The notes beneath the pieces are model-generated. The model was not told the origin of the DNA and made no database searches. It saw only the letters and a list, made by a program, of their open reading frames with translations. From SVTX01 sp045602385 (lineage in GTDB: Bacteria > Bacillota > Clostridia > Oscillospirales > CAG-272), in assembly GCA_045602385.1 (NCBI GenBank), contig JAZSBL010000045.1, positions 1 through 64,000 on the forward strand: a DNA stretch of 64,000 bases, written 5' to 3'. Every line of letters begins with the position of its first letter. The stretch's first letter is position 1. Shown here one piece after another: positions 1-8,748 of this stretch. The position numbers were made by a program, and so were the translations under genes.

Positions 1-28
1 TTTTGTCTATATAAAATTCTTTTTATGA

Positions 29-57
29 TTGACAAGAGTATTAATATTTGATATAAT
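29..57 (+). promoter_or_regulatory. Sigma-A promoter of the first operon
   Basis: TTGACA (29-34) and TATAAT (52-57) are separated by exactly 17 bp. Transcription would begin near 64, which makes an upstream ATG at 69 almost leaderless and supports the downstream GTG at 102 as the start of the first gene. Confidence 0.8.
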
Positions 58-101
58 TATATATTATAATGGGTGAGTATAGCCGGAAAGGAGAGACTGC
101 G

Positions 102-965
102 GTGAGAAAAGCGATATTGTGCGCGCCGTCAAGGATGTATTTTGAGCATCCGCGAGGCAGATTTTCGTATAGCTCTATGATCGACTATTTTGATAAGATC
201 GGAATTGGGGCAATAGATATGTCATTTGAGGGCCTTGACTATTCCGACACCTCGCTTCGCAGCGTGCTTTATGCGGCGGCAAGGCGCGCAAGCGAGAAGA
301 ATATCTCAATGCCGCTCTGCCATCTGTCCTTCTACATGCCCGACCCTAAAAACAACGCGCTTATGGCAGAGTTCCAAAAAGAGCTTATGCGTGGCGTTGA
401 TATGGCAGCGCTTATGGGAATAGAGCGCGCGGTCACGCATCCGATAGCTATCTACTCAAAGGAGATAAGCTACGGTGATTGGGTGAGAGCGAACATGGCA
501 TTCCTTACTCCTGTTGTTGAGTACGCGAGAGAGAAGGGTGTGCGTATACTCATAGAGAATATGCCTGCCGACAAGGAGGCGCCCGATAACCACCTTTACG
601 GCTCTTGCGCATTGAACGTATCGTCACTTGCAGACAAGCTCTCCTGCGGAGTCTGCTGGGATACGGGACATGCAAATATTTCGGGATATAAGCAATCGGA
701 GCAGCTTGCAACAATTGGAGAGCGACTTGAGGCGATTCACATTCACGATAACGACGGCATCAAGGATTCGCACTTGCCCCCGTTTGACGGCAACGTTGAT
801 TGGGAAAGCGTGGCGCAAGGTCTGCGATGTTGCGAGAATCCGCTTATAGTTTCGGTTGAGGTCACGGCGTGGGCGCTTGACGGCGACTTGAAAACAAGAG
901 AAAATTTTGGACAGCTTATTTTATCAAGAGCAAGGAGATTTATGAGCCTTGCCGATTTGATCTGA
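102..965 (+). CDS. Sugar phosphate isomerase/epimerase (xylose isomerase-like TIM barrel)
   Basis: About 287 residues with the AP-endonuclease-2/xylose-isomerase-like TIM barrel pattern. Metal-ligand candidates are the Glu in RILIENMP, the CWDTGHAN segment, IHIHDND and the late SVEVTAW Glu. The family interconverts sugars or sugar phosphates or acts on inositol-type compounds; the substrate cannot be read from sequence. The GTG start at 102 is chosen because AAAGGAG lies 8 bases upstream and the promoter -10 ends at 57; an in-frame ATG at 69 has no ribosome site. It lies 16 bp ahead of cysS and is probably co-transcribed with it, although no functional link is obvious. Confidence 0.8.
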   Translation: MRKAILCAPSRMYFEHPRGRFSYSSMIDYFDKIGIGAIDMSFEGLDYSDTSLRSVLYAAARRASEKNISMPLCHLSFYMPDPKNNALMAEFQKELMRGVDMAALMGIERAVTHPIAIYSKEISYGDWVRANMAFLTPVVEYAREKGVRILIENMPADKEAPDNHLYGSCALNVSSLADKLSCGVCWDTGHANISGYKQSEQLATIGERLEAIHIHDNDGIKDSHLPPFDGNVDWESVAQGLRCCENPLIVSVEVTAWALDGDLKTRENFGQLILSRARRFMSLADLI

Positions 966-981
966 TTTTGGAGTTATAGAT

Positions 982-2427
982 ATGTTACTTTACAATTCAC
1001 TTACAAGAAAAAGAGAAGAATTCATACCGCGCGTAGAGGGCAAGGTAAGCATGTACACCTGCGGACCTACCGTTTATCACTTCGCGCACATCGGAAACCT
1101 CCGCACATACATCATGGAGGATACGCTTGAGAAGTATCTCGCGTATTCGGGGTATGAGGTCAACAGAGTAATGAATATCACCGACGTTGGCCACCTTTCA
1201 AGTGACGGTGATACGGGCGAGGATAAGATGCTCAAGGGAGCAAAGCGCGAAAAGAAGAGCGTGCTGGAAATAGCAAAGTTTTACACCGACGCATTTTTTG
1301 CCGATTGTGCAAAGCTCAATATCAAGATACCGAACACGGTTCAGCCTGCAACAGGCTGTATCGCGGAATTTATAGAGCTTGTGCAGGGACTCCTTGACAA
1401 GGGCTACGCATATGTAGCGGGCGGCAACGTTTACTTTGACACCTCAAAGCTTGACGAATACTACAAGTTCAACGACTTTACCGAGGAAGACCTCGAGGTC
1501 GGTGTGCGCGAGGGCGTTGAGGGCGACGAAAACAAGAAGAACAAGGCAGACTTCGTACTTTGGTTTACAAAGTCCAAGTTCGACGATCAGGAGCTCAAGT
1601 GGGATTCCCCCTGGGGCATCGGTTATCCCGGCTGGCACATTGAGTGCTCCGGAATCAGCATGAAGTATCTTGGCGAATACCTTGATATACACTGCGGAGG
1701 AATCGACAACCAGTTCCCCCACCACACAAACGAGATCGCGCAGAGCGAGGCATATCTTGGACATAAGTGGTGCAACTACTGGTTCCACGTATATCACCTC
1801 AACACAAATTCCGGCAAGATGTCAAAGTCGAGCGGGGAATTCCTGACCGTATCCCTGCTTGAGAGCAAGGGCTACGATCCGCTTGTTTACAGATACTTCT
1901 GCCTGCAGTCACACTACCGCAAGTCGCTTGTGTTCTCTTATGAGAATCTTGACAATGCGGCTATTGCGTACAATAAGCTTGTCGCAAGACTTGCACAGCT
2001 TGATCCGGGTGACGGCGAGCTTGACGAGGCTGCGTTTGCGGATGGCAAAAAGAGATTTACAGACGCTCTTGACAACGATCTTAACACTTCTTTGGCGATA
2101 ACCGCGCTTTACGACGTGTTGAAGCTTAAGACCAACGGCAGAACAAAGCTTGCGCTTATCGACGATTTTGACCGAGTTCTCTCCATCAACCTTTGTGCTG
2201 CGGCAGAAAAGGCAAGAGCCGAGAAAAAGGCGGCAGAGGAGGCATCAAAGCCCAAGTATGATACAAGCGATCCCTTTATTGCAGAGATCCTCGACCTTAT
2301 CGAAAAGAGAAAGCAGGCAAAGAAGGATAAAAACTTTGCAGAAGCGGACAGGATCCGTGAATATCTTGAGTCCCGCGGTGTAACCATAAAGGATACCCGC
2401 GAGGGAACTGAATTTAAGATAGGTTGA
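982..2427 (+). CDS. cysS: Cysteine--tRNA ligase
   Basis: A 481-residue class I aminoacyl-tRNA synthetase that attaches cysteine to tRNA-Cys in the cytoplasm. The HIGH motif appears as FAHIGN (about residues 34-39) and KMSKS as GKMSKSSG (about 277). Zinc ligands are visible in YTCGPT, GWHIECSG and the FPHHTNEIAQSEA segment. Length matches the family (460-490). The DIHCGGIDNQ stretch has Cys and Asn where many CysRS have Gly/Leu, a lineage variant rather than damage. The C-terminus has the usual Lys-rich helical tRNA-binding tail. The start has GGAG about 8 bases upstream. Confidence 0.97.
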   Translation: MLLYNSLTRKREEFIPRVEGKVSMYTCGPTVYHFAHIGNLRTYIMEDTLEKYLAYSGYEVNRVMNITDVGHLSSDGDTGEDKMLKGAKREKKSVLEIAKFYTDAFFADCAKLNIKIPNTVQPATGCIAEFIELVQGLLDKGYAYVAGGNVYFDTSKLDEYYKFNDFTEEDLEVGVREGVEGDENKKNKADFVLWFTKSKFDDQELKWDSPWGIGYPGWHIECSGISMKYLGEYLDIHCGGIDNQFPHHTNEIAQSEAYLGHKWCNYWFHVYHLNTNSGKMSKSSGEFLTVSLLESKGYDPLVYRYFCLQSHYRKSLVFSYENLDNAAIAYNKLVARLAQLDPGDGELDEAAFADGKKRFTDALDNDLNTSLAITALYDVLKLKTNGRTKLALIDDFDRVLSINLCAAAEKARAEKKAAEEASKPKYDTSDPFIAEILDLIEKRKQAKKDKNFAEADRIREYLESRGVTIKDTREGTEFKIG

Positions 2428-2432
2428 AAAGA

Positions 2433-2951
2433 ATGTCAAAAATAAAGGAATTTTGTAAGAAGCACAGAGAGATACTTGCGTATCTGTTCTTCGGCGTTAT
2501 CACTATGCTTGTTTCTTTTTGCGTGTTCTATGCGACGATATATGTGTCAAATCACTTTTTCGGCGCGCTTGAGAACGGCAAGGATAGTCCGAGGTATCTT
2601 GTATGGAATATCGTCGCTAACATTTTAAAGTGGTGCTCCGGAGTGCTTGTTGCCTTTTACACCAATAGAAAATGGGTATTCAAGGATGCGGACAGGAGCG
2701 TTAGCGCCGGCAAGCAGCTGCTTGTTTTTGCGGAAGGCAGGGTCATAACTCTCCTCATGGCAATGGTGCTTCAATATCTGCTTGAATTGCTGTTTGCGGT
2801 AATAATCGTCAATGACGTAACCGTTTTCGGTCTTACCTTCTCGGCAGAGATCATAGGAACAACCGCGGCGCTCTTTATCTATTCGGTAATAGAGGTTATA
2901 GCGAACTACTTTTTCAGCAAAATCTTTGTCTTTAAGAATAAAAAAACTTGA
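2433..2951 (+). CDS. GtrA family membrane protein
   Basis: About 172 residues with four predicted membrane helices and the GtrA-type features of an N-terminal helix with GVITMLVSF and the loop FYTNRKWVFKD; a final helix precedes a basic tail (FVFKNKKT). GtrA-like proteins are thought to move polyprenyl-linked sugars across the membrane for cell-surface glycan synthesis; the cargo here is unknown. A TTG at 2424 overlaps the cysS stop, but the ATG at 2433 is preferred. The ribosome site is weak, so translation may be coupled to cysS. Confidence 0.8.
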   Translation: MSKIKEFCKKHREILAYLFFGVITMLVSFCVFYATIYVSNHFFGALENGKDSPRYLVWNIVANILKWCSGVLVAFYTNRKWVFKDADRSVSAGKQLLVFAEGRVITLLMAMVLQYLLELLFAVIIVNDVTVFGLTFSAEIIGTTAALFIYSVIEVIANYFFSKIFVFKNKKT

Positions 2952-2976
2952 CAAGGTATTTGAAATATATTAAAAT
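2948..2976 (+). promoter_or_regulatory. Sigma-A promoter of the yicC-remA operon
   Basis: TTGACA (2948-2953), 17-bp spacer, TAAAAT (2971-2976). The -35 hexamer overlaps the GtrA stop codon. It would drive yicC, remA and possibly rpoZ-priA. Confidence 0.75.
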
Positions 2977-3027
2977 TAATATATATAGATACCGTCATTA
3001 ATCCGCCTTGGCGGACAGGAGAAAATT

Positions 3028-3915
3028 ATGTTTAAGAGTATGACCGCCTTCGGCCGTGAGCGCGCCGATAAGAACGGTAAGGATATTACGGTTGAAATAA
3101 AGTCGGTAAACAACCGATATTTTGACTGCTCTGTAAAGCTGCCGCACGTATATGCGCCGCTTGAGCAGAGGGTAAAGCAAAGACTCTCGGAGAGAGGAAT
3201 TTCGAGAGGTAAGGTGGACGTTGGAATCTTTGTCAACTTTGCCGAGGCTACCGATACCGAGATACTTGTAAACCGCGAGTACGCGGAGAGATATATTTCT
3301 GCTCTACGCAAGCTCAAAGAGGAGTTTTCGCTTGAGGGTGAGATAAGCGTTATGGAGGTCGCACGCGACCGCGAGGTCTTCTCCATTAAAAAGCCCGAGG
3401 GAGATATGGAGGCAGAGTGGGCCGATCTTTGCGAGGTGCTTGACGTTGCGATAGAGAGATTTATCGGCGCGCGCTCCGACGAGGGAGAGAGAATACAGAA
3501 GGATCTTTCCTCAAAGATAGAGCGCGTAAGAGAGATAGTTGAGAAGATAGAGGAGCTTTCGGGCGACGATATCGGCGGATACAAAAAACGCCTTGAGGAA
3601 AAGCTCCGCACCGCGCTTGCGGACAATAATATCACCATTGACGAGAGCCGTATACTTACCGAGTGCGCGATATACGCGGACCGTGCGGCGATCGACGAGG
3701 AGATAGTAAGACTCAAATCTCACTTTGCGGCATTCTACGGATACGCGGAGAAGAGCGAGCCTGTCGGAAGAAGCCTTGACTTCCTTTTGCAGGAAATGAA
3801 CAGAGAAACCAACACCATCGGCTCCAAATGCTCAAATTCGGATATTGCACACCTTGTAGTTGAGGTTAAGACCGAGCTTGAGAAGATAAGAGAGCAGATA
3901 CAGAACATAGAGTAA
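3028..3915 (+). CDS. yicC: YicC family endoribonuclease
   Basis: 295 residues, the usual YicC/YloC length. It begins with the family's MxSMTxFGR signature (MFKSMTAFGRE), followed by VEIKSVNNRYFD. The C-terminus has GRSLDFLLQEMNRETNTIGSK, the conserved DUF1732 acidic motif. Characterised homologues are cytoplasmic endoribonucleases involved in small-RNA turnover and stationary-phase fitness. It starts the cluster yicC-remA-rpoZ-priA and is preceded by AGGAGA and its own promoter. The next gene follows after 14 bp. Confidence 0.92.
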   Translation: MFKSMTAFGRERADKNGKDITVEIKSVNNRYFDCSVKLPHVYAPLEQRVKQRLSERGISRGKVDVGIFVNFAEATDTEILVNREYAERYISALRKLKEEFSLEGEISVMEVARDREVFSIKKPEGDMEAEWADLCEVLDVAIERFIGARSDEGERIQKDLSSKIERVREIVEKIEELSGDDIGGYKKRLEEKLRTALADNNITIDESRILTECAIYADRAAIDEEIVRLKSHFAAFYGYAEKSEPVGRSLDFLLQEMNRETNTIGSKCSNSDIAHLVVEVKTELEKIREQIQNIE

Positions 3916-3929
3916 GCGGAGGGAAGACG

Positions 3930-4193
3930 ATGAGATTTATCAACGTAGGGTATGGCAACATGGTGGCCGTAGACAGAATAATCACGCTTACAAGCCCGGA
4001 GTCGGCGCCTATAAAGAGAATGATACAGGATGCCAAGGAATCGGGTCGCGCAATTGACGTCTCTTGCGGAAGAAAGACCAGGGCGGTTATTATAACCGAC
4101 TCTGACCACATAATCCTCTCGGCGCTTCAGACCGAGACCATAGCAAGCAGACTTGAGGTTGGCGGCACAGACGGAGCCGTTGACGGAATTTAA
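3930..4193 (+). CDS. remA: Extracellular matrix regulator RemA (DUF370)
   Basis: 87 residues matching RemA/YlzA: FINVGYGNMVAVDRI at the start, then SAPIKRMI and SCGRKTRAVIITDSDH. In Bacillus subtilis RemA is a DNA-binding protein that activates biofilm-matrix and osmoprotection operons; its targets here are not known. It sits between yicC and rpoZ, where gmk normally follows remA. The ribosome site GGAGGG lies just upstream. Confidence 0.92.
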   Translation: MRFINVGYGNMVAVDRIITLTSPESAPIKRMIQDAKESGRAIDVSCGRKTRAVIITDSDHIILSALQTETIASRLEVGGTDGAVDGI

Positions 4194-4252
4194 TTCAGTA
4201 ACAATAATTTTTCGGAATAATTTGTTTTAAGCATAAACAGGAGGAACCAAAC

Positions 4253-4618
4253 ATGCTTTATCCAACAATAGGAGAACTTACAAAGGGCGATTTCAACAGA
4301 TACGAGCTTTCCTTGGCAACCGCAAGATGCGCGCGCTTGGTTACTGACGAATACGTCAAGCAGCGCGAGGAGGCAGAGAAGGCACAGACCGGCAACAAGG
4401 AGACAGATAAGCCCATCAATACGCTTATCAACAAGGAGCTCCGCGATGAAAAGGCGGTCAAAACTGCTATCCGTCGTATCCATGACGGAGAATACGTGAT
4501 CGTGCGCCGCCCCGAAGGCTATTTTGAGAGCCTTAAGACGGAGGAAGAGGCCGTAGAGGAAGCTCCCATTGACTTCAAAAAGATGTTCAGCGAGCCCGAC
4601 GAGGACGAGGAGAACTGA
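4253..4618 (+). CDS. rpoZ: DNA-directed RNA polymerase subunit omega
   Basis: 121 residues. The core omega signature is visible: YPTIGELTKG then RYELSLATARCARLV (helix contacting the beta' C-terminus). A variable acidic C-terminal tail ends PDEDEEN. The protein is longer than the compact ~70-residue Bacillus omega because of a Lys/Thr-rich insert and the acidic tail, as in many Clostridia. CAGGAGG sits 8 bases before the ATG. Omega stabilises RNA polymerase assembly. The usual neighbour gmk is absent upstream and coaBC is absent downstream. Confidence 0.9.
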   Translation: MLYPTIGELTKGDFNRYELSLATARCARLVTDEYVKQREEAEKAQTGNKETDKPINTLINKELRDEKAVKTAIRRIHDGEYVIVRRPEGYFESLKTEEEAVEEAPIDFKKMFSEPDEDEEN

Positions 4619-4633
4619 AGATAAAGCACTTTC

Positions 4634-4660
4634 GGCGCGGTCTGCATGTCAGACGGCGCC
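4634..4660 (+). terminator. GC-rich hairpin between rpoZ and priA
   Basis: GGCGCGGTCTG (4634-4644) and CAGACGGCGCC (4650-4660) pair with one mismatch around a 5-base loop. No clean T-run follows, so it may be a weak terminator, attenuator or mRNA-processing hairpin rather than a full stop. Confidence 0.4.
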
Positions 4661-4708
4661 TAAGTCTCTATTATAGGTACTTATTTTTGCATGAGAGGAG
4701 GAGATAAA

Positions 4709-7219
4709 ATGCGATTTGAGGAAAACCGCGATTTTGAATATGCGAAGCTGTATTTGCTTGACAATCCGTACAGTATAGACACGACCTACGACTATTTTAT
4801 CCCCCACTCTATGCGCGGAGAGGTGGGCAAAGGGTCGTTTGTTTCGGTCCCCTTTGGACGATCCAATCGCAGACAAATGGCTATCGTGTGGGAGCTGACC
4901 CACGCGCCGGAATACAAGGATGCAAAGCCTATTGAGGCGGTGTGCCATGACCGCGCGCCACTTTCTGAGGAGATGATTGACCTCTGCGCCTATATGAAGG
5001 AGCAGGTTCTTTGTACCATTGGCGAGGCAGTTCGGTGCGCTATGCCCGCATCTGCTATCGGCAAGATGGCCGAGTTTTATTATCCGGTACCCTCCAAGGG
5101 TCCCGACACCTCGTCGGGATTTACCCCCGCAGATCTTTTTGTGTACGAATATATAGTTTCGTCGGGCGGAAAGACTCTGGATGCCATCAAGGCGAAATTC
5201 GGCGCGTCAACGGCAAGCGAGGCCTGCGATAAGCTTTATTCAAAAGGCTTTATCGGCAGGGAGATGCAGGTGTCGAGGACGGCATCGGATGCGTTTGAAA
5301 ATTTCTATGCTTTGGCGGTCGAGAGACGGGAGGCGGAGAGTATTCTTGAGGGAAAAGCGGCGATAAAGCTTCGGTCGCAGATACATAAGGCGATAATAGG
5401 CGCGCTTCTCAAATCGGACGAGCCTTTGTCCGCGGACGAGCTTAAGCGAAATTGCTCGGCCGGAGCCGCGCAGCTCAAGGCGCTTATCGACAAGGGCCTG
5501 ATTCGGGTCGAGAGCCGCAGGATCTGGCGCGACGGCGGTGTTATGCCGGAGGCCGAGCGCGAGATCAAGGAAATAAGATTGAATGACGAGCAGAGTGCGG
5601 CACGCGACGAGATAGTCGCGCAGATAAAGGCAAATAAGCCTGCGGCAACGCTTTTGTTCGGAGTTACCGGAAGCGGAAAGACCAGCGTTATCATAAGCGC
5701 GATCGATTCGGCGCTTGAAGAGGGTAAGGGAGTCATTATGCTCCTGCCCGAGATCGCGCTTACACCGCAAACGGTAAGAATATTCGGCGCGCGATATGGT
5801 GATAGAGTGGCACTGATCCATTCGGGACTTTCATCCGGAGAGCGATACGATTCTTATATGAGGATCAGATCGGGCGAGGCAGACCTTGTTGTCGGTACGC
5901 GCTCCGCGGTGTTTGCTCCGGTGAACAATCTCGGCTTAATAATCATTGACGAGGAGCATGAGAGCACCTATAAATCGGATACATCTCCGAAATATCACGC
6001 GAGAGATATTGCAAGATTCCGTTGTGCGCATAACGGCGCGGTAATGCTGCTCTCCTCGGCGACACCGTCGCTTGAGAGCTTTACAAAGGCAAAAGAGGGC
6101 AAATATAAGCTCGTCAAGCTCACCGAGCGCTATGGAACGGCAGAGCTTCCCGAGGTGAAAATATACGACATGCGAAACGAGCAAAGGCAAGGCAACACCT
6201 CACCTGTGGGCTTGCTTTTAAAGGAGCAGATGCTCGAGGTTGCGGACAGAGGAGAACAGTCTATACTTTTCCTGAATCGCCGCGGCTATAACACCTCGGT
6301 CAGCTGTCGCTCCTGTATGCAGACGCTCACCTGTCCGAATTGCTCGATCTCTCTTAATTATCACACCAAAAAGGGCAATTATGACGACGGATTTTTGTTC
6401 TGTCACTTCTGCGGCTTTAAATCCCGCGTTCCTGCGACCTGCCCGTCCTGCGGAGGCGAGCATCTGCAAAAGATCGGCTTTGGAACACAGAGGCTTGAAC
6501 GCGAGATAGAGGGCTTTTTGACCGACAAGAAAATACTCCGTATGGACTCGGACACGACGGGCGCGAAGAACTCGCTTCCCGAACTGCTCTCAAAATTCAA
6601 GAGCGGAGAGGCAGACGTTTTGCTTGGCACACAGATGGTTACAAAGGGACACGATTTCCCGAACGTAACTCTTGTCGGAGTGCTTTTGGCGGACATGTCG
6701 ATATATATGGACGATTACCACGCCAATGAGCGCACCTTTTCTATGCTGACCCAGGTGATCGGCAGAGCGGGACGTTCAGAGAAAAAGGGCGTTGCGATAA
6801 TACAGACAAACAATCCCGATAACGATACGATAAAGCTCGCTTGCGCGCAGGATTACGAGGCGTTTTATGAATCCGAGATAAGACTTCGCCGTCTGCTCGT
6901 TTTCCCGCCTTATTGCGATATCGCGCTTATAAATATCTCCTGCGGTGATGAAAAGCAGGCGGTTATGAGCGCGGCGAGACTGCGCGAGGAAATAGACCGC
7001 CGTCTTTTAATGGACTATTCGGATGTCAAGCTCATGGTATTCGGTCCGTTTGAATCACCCGTATACAAGGCGGAGGGCAAATACCGCATGAGAATAGTGA
7101 TAAAGTGCAAGCTCAACAAGCGAAGCCGTGAGTTTTTCTCGCAGCTGCTTGTGGATTTTGGCAGAAATAATAAGAGCCGCGCGGTGATATCGGTAAACTT
7201 CAATCCCACGTCGCTCTGA
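4709..7219 (+). CDS. priA: Primosomal protein N' (replication restart helicase PriA)
   Basis: About 836 residues, superfamily 2 3'-5' DNA helicase that reloads the replisome at stalled forks. In order: N-terminal 3'-DNA-binding domain (TYDYFIPHSM), winged helix, Walker A GVTGSGKTSV, DEEH box IIDEEHES, then the zinc-binding insertion with paired Cys motifs (CRSC, CPNC, CHFCG, CPSCGG), and helicase motifs V/VI (GTQMVTKGHDF, QVIGRAGR). Start at 4709 is favoured over 4691 because GAGGAGGA lies 6 bases upstream of it. It heads a priA-def-fmt string conserved across Firmicutes. Confidence 0.96.
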   Translation: MRFEENRDFEYAKLYLLDNPYSIDTTYDYFIPHSMRGEVGKGSFVSVPFGRSNRRQMAIVWELTHAPEYKDAKPIEAVCHDRAPLSEEMIDLCAYMKEQVLCTIGEAVRCAMPASAIGKMAEFYYPVPSKGPDTSSGFTPADLFVYEYIVSSGGKTLDAIKAKFGASTASEACDKLYSKGFIGREMQVSRTASDAFENFYALAVERREAESILEGKAAIKLRSQIHKAIIGALLKSDEPLSADELKRNCSAGAAQLKALIDKGLIRVESRRIWRDGGVMPEAEREIKEIRLNDEQSAARDEIVAQIKANKPAATLLFGVTGSGKTSVIISAIDSALEEGKGVIMLLPEIALTPQTVRIFGARYGDRVALIHSGLSSGERYDSYMRIRSGEADLVVGTRSAVFAPVNNLGLIIIDEEHESTYKSDTSPKYHARDIARFRCAHNGAVMLLSSATPSLESFTKAKEGKYKLVKLTERYGTAELPEVKIYDMRNEQRQGNTSPVGLLLKEQMLEVADRGEQSILFLNRRGYNTSVSCRSCMQTLTCPNCSISLNYHTKKGNYDDGFLFCHFCGFKSRVPATCPSCGGEHLQKIGFGTQRLEREIEGFLTDKKILRMDSDTTGAKNSLPELLSKFKSGEADVLLGTQMVTKGHDFPNVTLVGVLLADMSIYMDDYHANERTFSMLTQVIGRAGRSEKKGVAIIQTNNPDNDTIKLACAQDYEAFYESEIRLRRLLVFPPYCDIALINISCGDEKQAVMSAARLREEIDRRLLMDYSDVKLMVFGPFESPVYKAEGKYRMRIVIKCKLNKRSREFFSQLLVDFGRNNKSRAVISVNFNPTSL

Positions 7220-7240
7220 TAAAGAAAGGAACACCTTAAA

Positions 7241-7720
7241 ATGGCAAAATTAAAGATAGTTAAAATAGGTGACGAGGTGCTTAACACACCCTGCCGCCCC
7301 GTTGATAAAATAACACCCAGAACGCTCCAGCTTCTTGACGACATGGTGGAAACCATGCGCGATGCGAACGGAGTGGGACTTGCTGCTCCTCAGGTAGGCA
7401 TTTTGCGCCGAATCGTTGTAATTGAGGTCAACGAGGGTGAGGTGCTTGAGCTTATCAACCCGAAAATAATCGCCTATGCGGGCGAGCAGGAGGGGCTTGA
7501 GGGTTGTCTTTCGCTCCCCGGTCAGTGGGGAATCGTTCGACGTCCCATGCACGTAACCGTACGCGCGCTCAACAGACACGGCGAGGAGGTCGAATACAGA
7601 GGAAGCGAGCTTTTGGCGCGTTGCTTCTGCCACGAGATAGATCACCTTGACGGAAAGCTCTACAATTCCTGTGCAGAAAGAATGCTGACAAAGGATGAGA
7701 TAGAGGAAATGATGGATTAA
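7241..7720 (+). CDS. def: Peptide deformylase
   Basis: 159 residues. All three metal/catalytic motifs are intact: GVGLAAPQVG, EGCLSLPG (Cys ligand) and CHEIDHLDG (two His ligands and the catalytic Glu). It removes the formyl group from the N-terminal Met of nascent proteins. The terminal TAA shares its last base with an ATG of the fmt frame, so def and fmt are translationally linked, which fits their opposing roles in the formyl-Met cycle. Confidence 0.97.
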   Translation: MAKLKIVKIGDEVLNTPCRPVDKITPRTLQLLDDMVETMRDANGVGLAAPQVGILRRIVVIEVNEGEVLELINPKIIAYAGEQEGLEGCLSLPGQWGIVRRPMHVTVRALNRHGEEVEYRGSELLARCFCHEIDHLDGKLYNSCAERMLTKDEIEEMMD

Positions 7721-7734
7721 TGTCGGAGGCGAAA

Positions 7735-8670
7735 ATGAAGGTTTTATTTATGGGCACACCGGATTTTGCGGTGCCCACGCTTAAGGCGATAATAGATGGC
7801 GGGTATGAGGTCGTCGGCGCAATCACACAGCCCGATAAGCCAAAGGGAAGAGGATATCAGCTGCTTCCCCCTCCCGTAAAGGTATACGCGCTTGAAAACG
7901 CAATTCCCGTATACCAGCCACAAACACTCAAGGGCGAGGAGTTTGCGTCCTTGCTCTCCGAGCTTGACCCTGAGGTCATCGTTGTCGTTGCGTACGGTAA
8001 GATATTGCCGGTGAACGTGCTTGAATACCCGAAATACGGCTGTGTTAACGTCCACGGCTCGCTTCTTCCCGAATACAGAGGCGCGGCTCCAATGCAGAGG
8101 GCGATAATTGACGGAAAGACTGAAACGGGAATCACCACCATGCTTATGGCGGCGGGTCTTGATACGGGAGATATGCTCCTTAAAGAGGTCGTAGCTATCG
8201 GCGAGAATGATAATTTTGAGGATATACACGACAGACTTGCATCTGTAGGAGCAAGTCTGCTTGTAAAAACGCTCCGCGGACTTGAGGAGGGAGAGATAAC
8301 GCCCGAGGTGCAGGACGATTCCAAATCAACCTACGCCGCAAAGATAGAAAAGAGCGATTGCGCGCTTGATTTTTCGCTTGATGCCAAGGTGCTGCATGAT
8401 AAGATACGCGGACTCTCCCCGATTCCGCTTACATTCACGCATACGCCCGACGGAAAGCTGCTTAAGGTAGCAAAGGCCAAGATTGCAGACGCGGAAAAGA
8501 CACCTAAATGTCTACCCGGCACTGTAATTGAGGTCGGTGAGGATATCAAGGTTGCTTGCGGCAAGGGAGTGATCTCGCTTTTGACGGTTCTTCCCGAAGG
8601 CAAGGGAAGAATGAGCGCGGCGGATTTTGTGCGCGGCAGAAAAATCAATGTGGGAGATATTCTGTCTTAA
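7735..8670 (+). CDS. fmt: Methionyl-tRNA formyltransferase
   Basis: About 311 residues. N-terminal formyltransferase fold starts KVLFMGTPDFAVPTL. The 10-formyl-THF/catalytic motif is visible as CVNVHGSLLPEYRGAAP with downstream TGITTM and GLDTGDML. The C-terminal OB-like domain ends the protein. It formylates initiator Met-tRNA. Start at 7735 is chosen because GGAGG at 7724-7728 precedes it at correct spacing; the ATG at 7720 overlaps the def stop and would add five residues. Confidence 0.96.
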   Translation: MKVLFMGTPDFAVPTLKAIIDGGYEVVGAITQPDKPKGRGYQLLPPPVKVYALENAIPVYQPQTLKGEEFASLLSELDPEVIVVVAYGKILPVNVLEYPKYGCVNVHGSLLPEYRGAAPMQRAIIDGKTETGITTMLMAAGLDTGDMLLKEVVAIGENDNFEDIHDRLASVGASLLVKTLRGLEEGEITPEVQDDSKSTYAAKIEKSDCALDFSLDAKVLHDKIRGLSPIPLTFTHTPDGKLLKVAKAKIADAEKTPKCLPGTVIEVGEDIKVACGKGVISLLTVLPEGKGRMSAADFVRGRKINVGDILS

Positions 8671-8748
8671 TTTTGTAAAAAGTTGACACGAGGCTTTTAG
8701 ATCTTTTTGAGAAAAATAATAAAAAAGGTTTAAAGTGAGGACATATAT

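Noticed and set aside
8683..8720. Possible promoter before the YugP-like gene (TTGACA at 8683)
   Set aside because: No acceptable -10 at 16-18 bp; the next AT-rich match is about 28 bp away.
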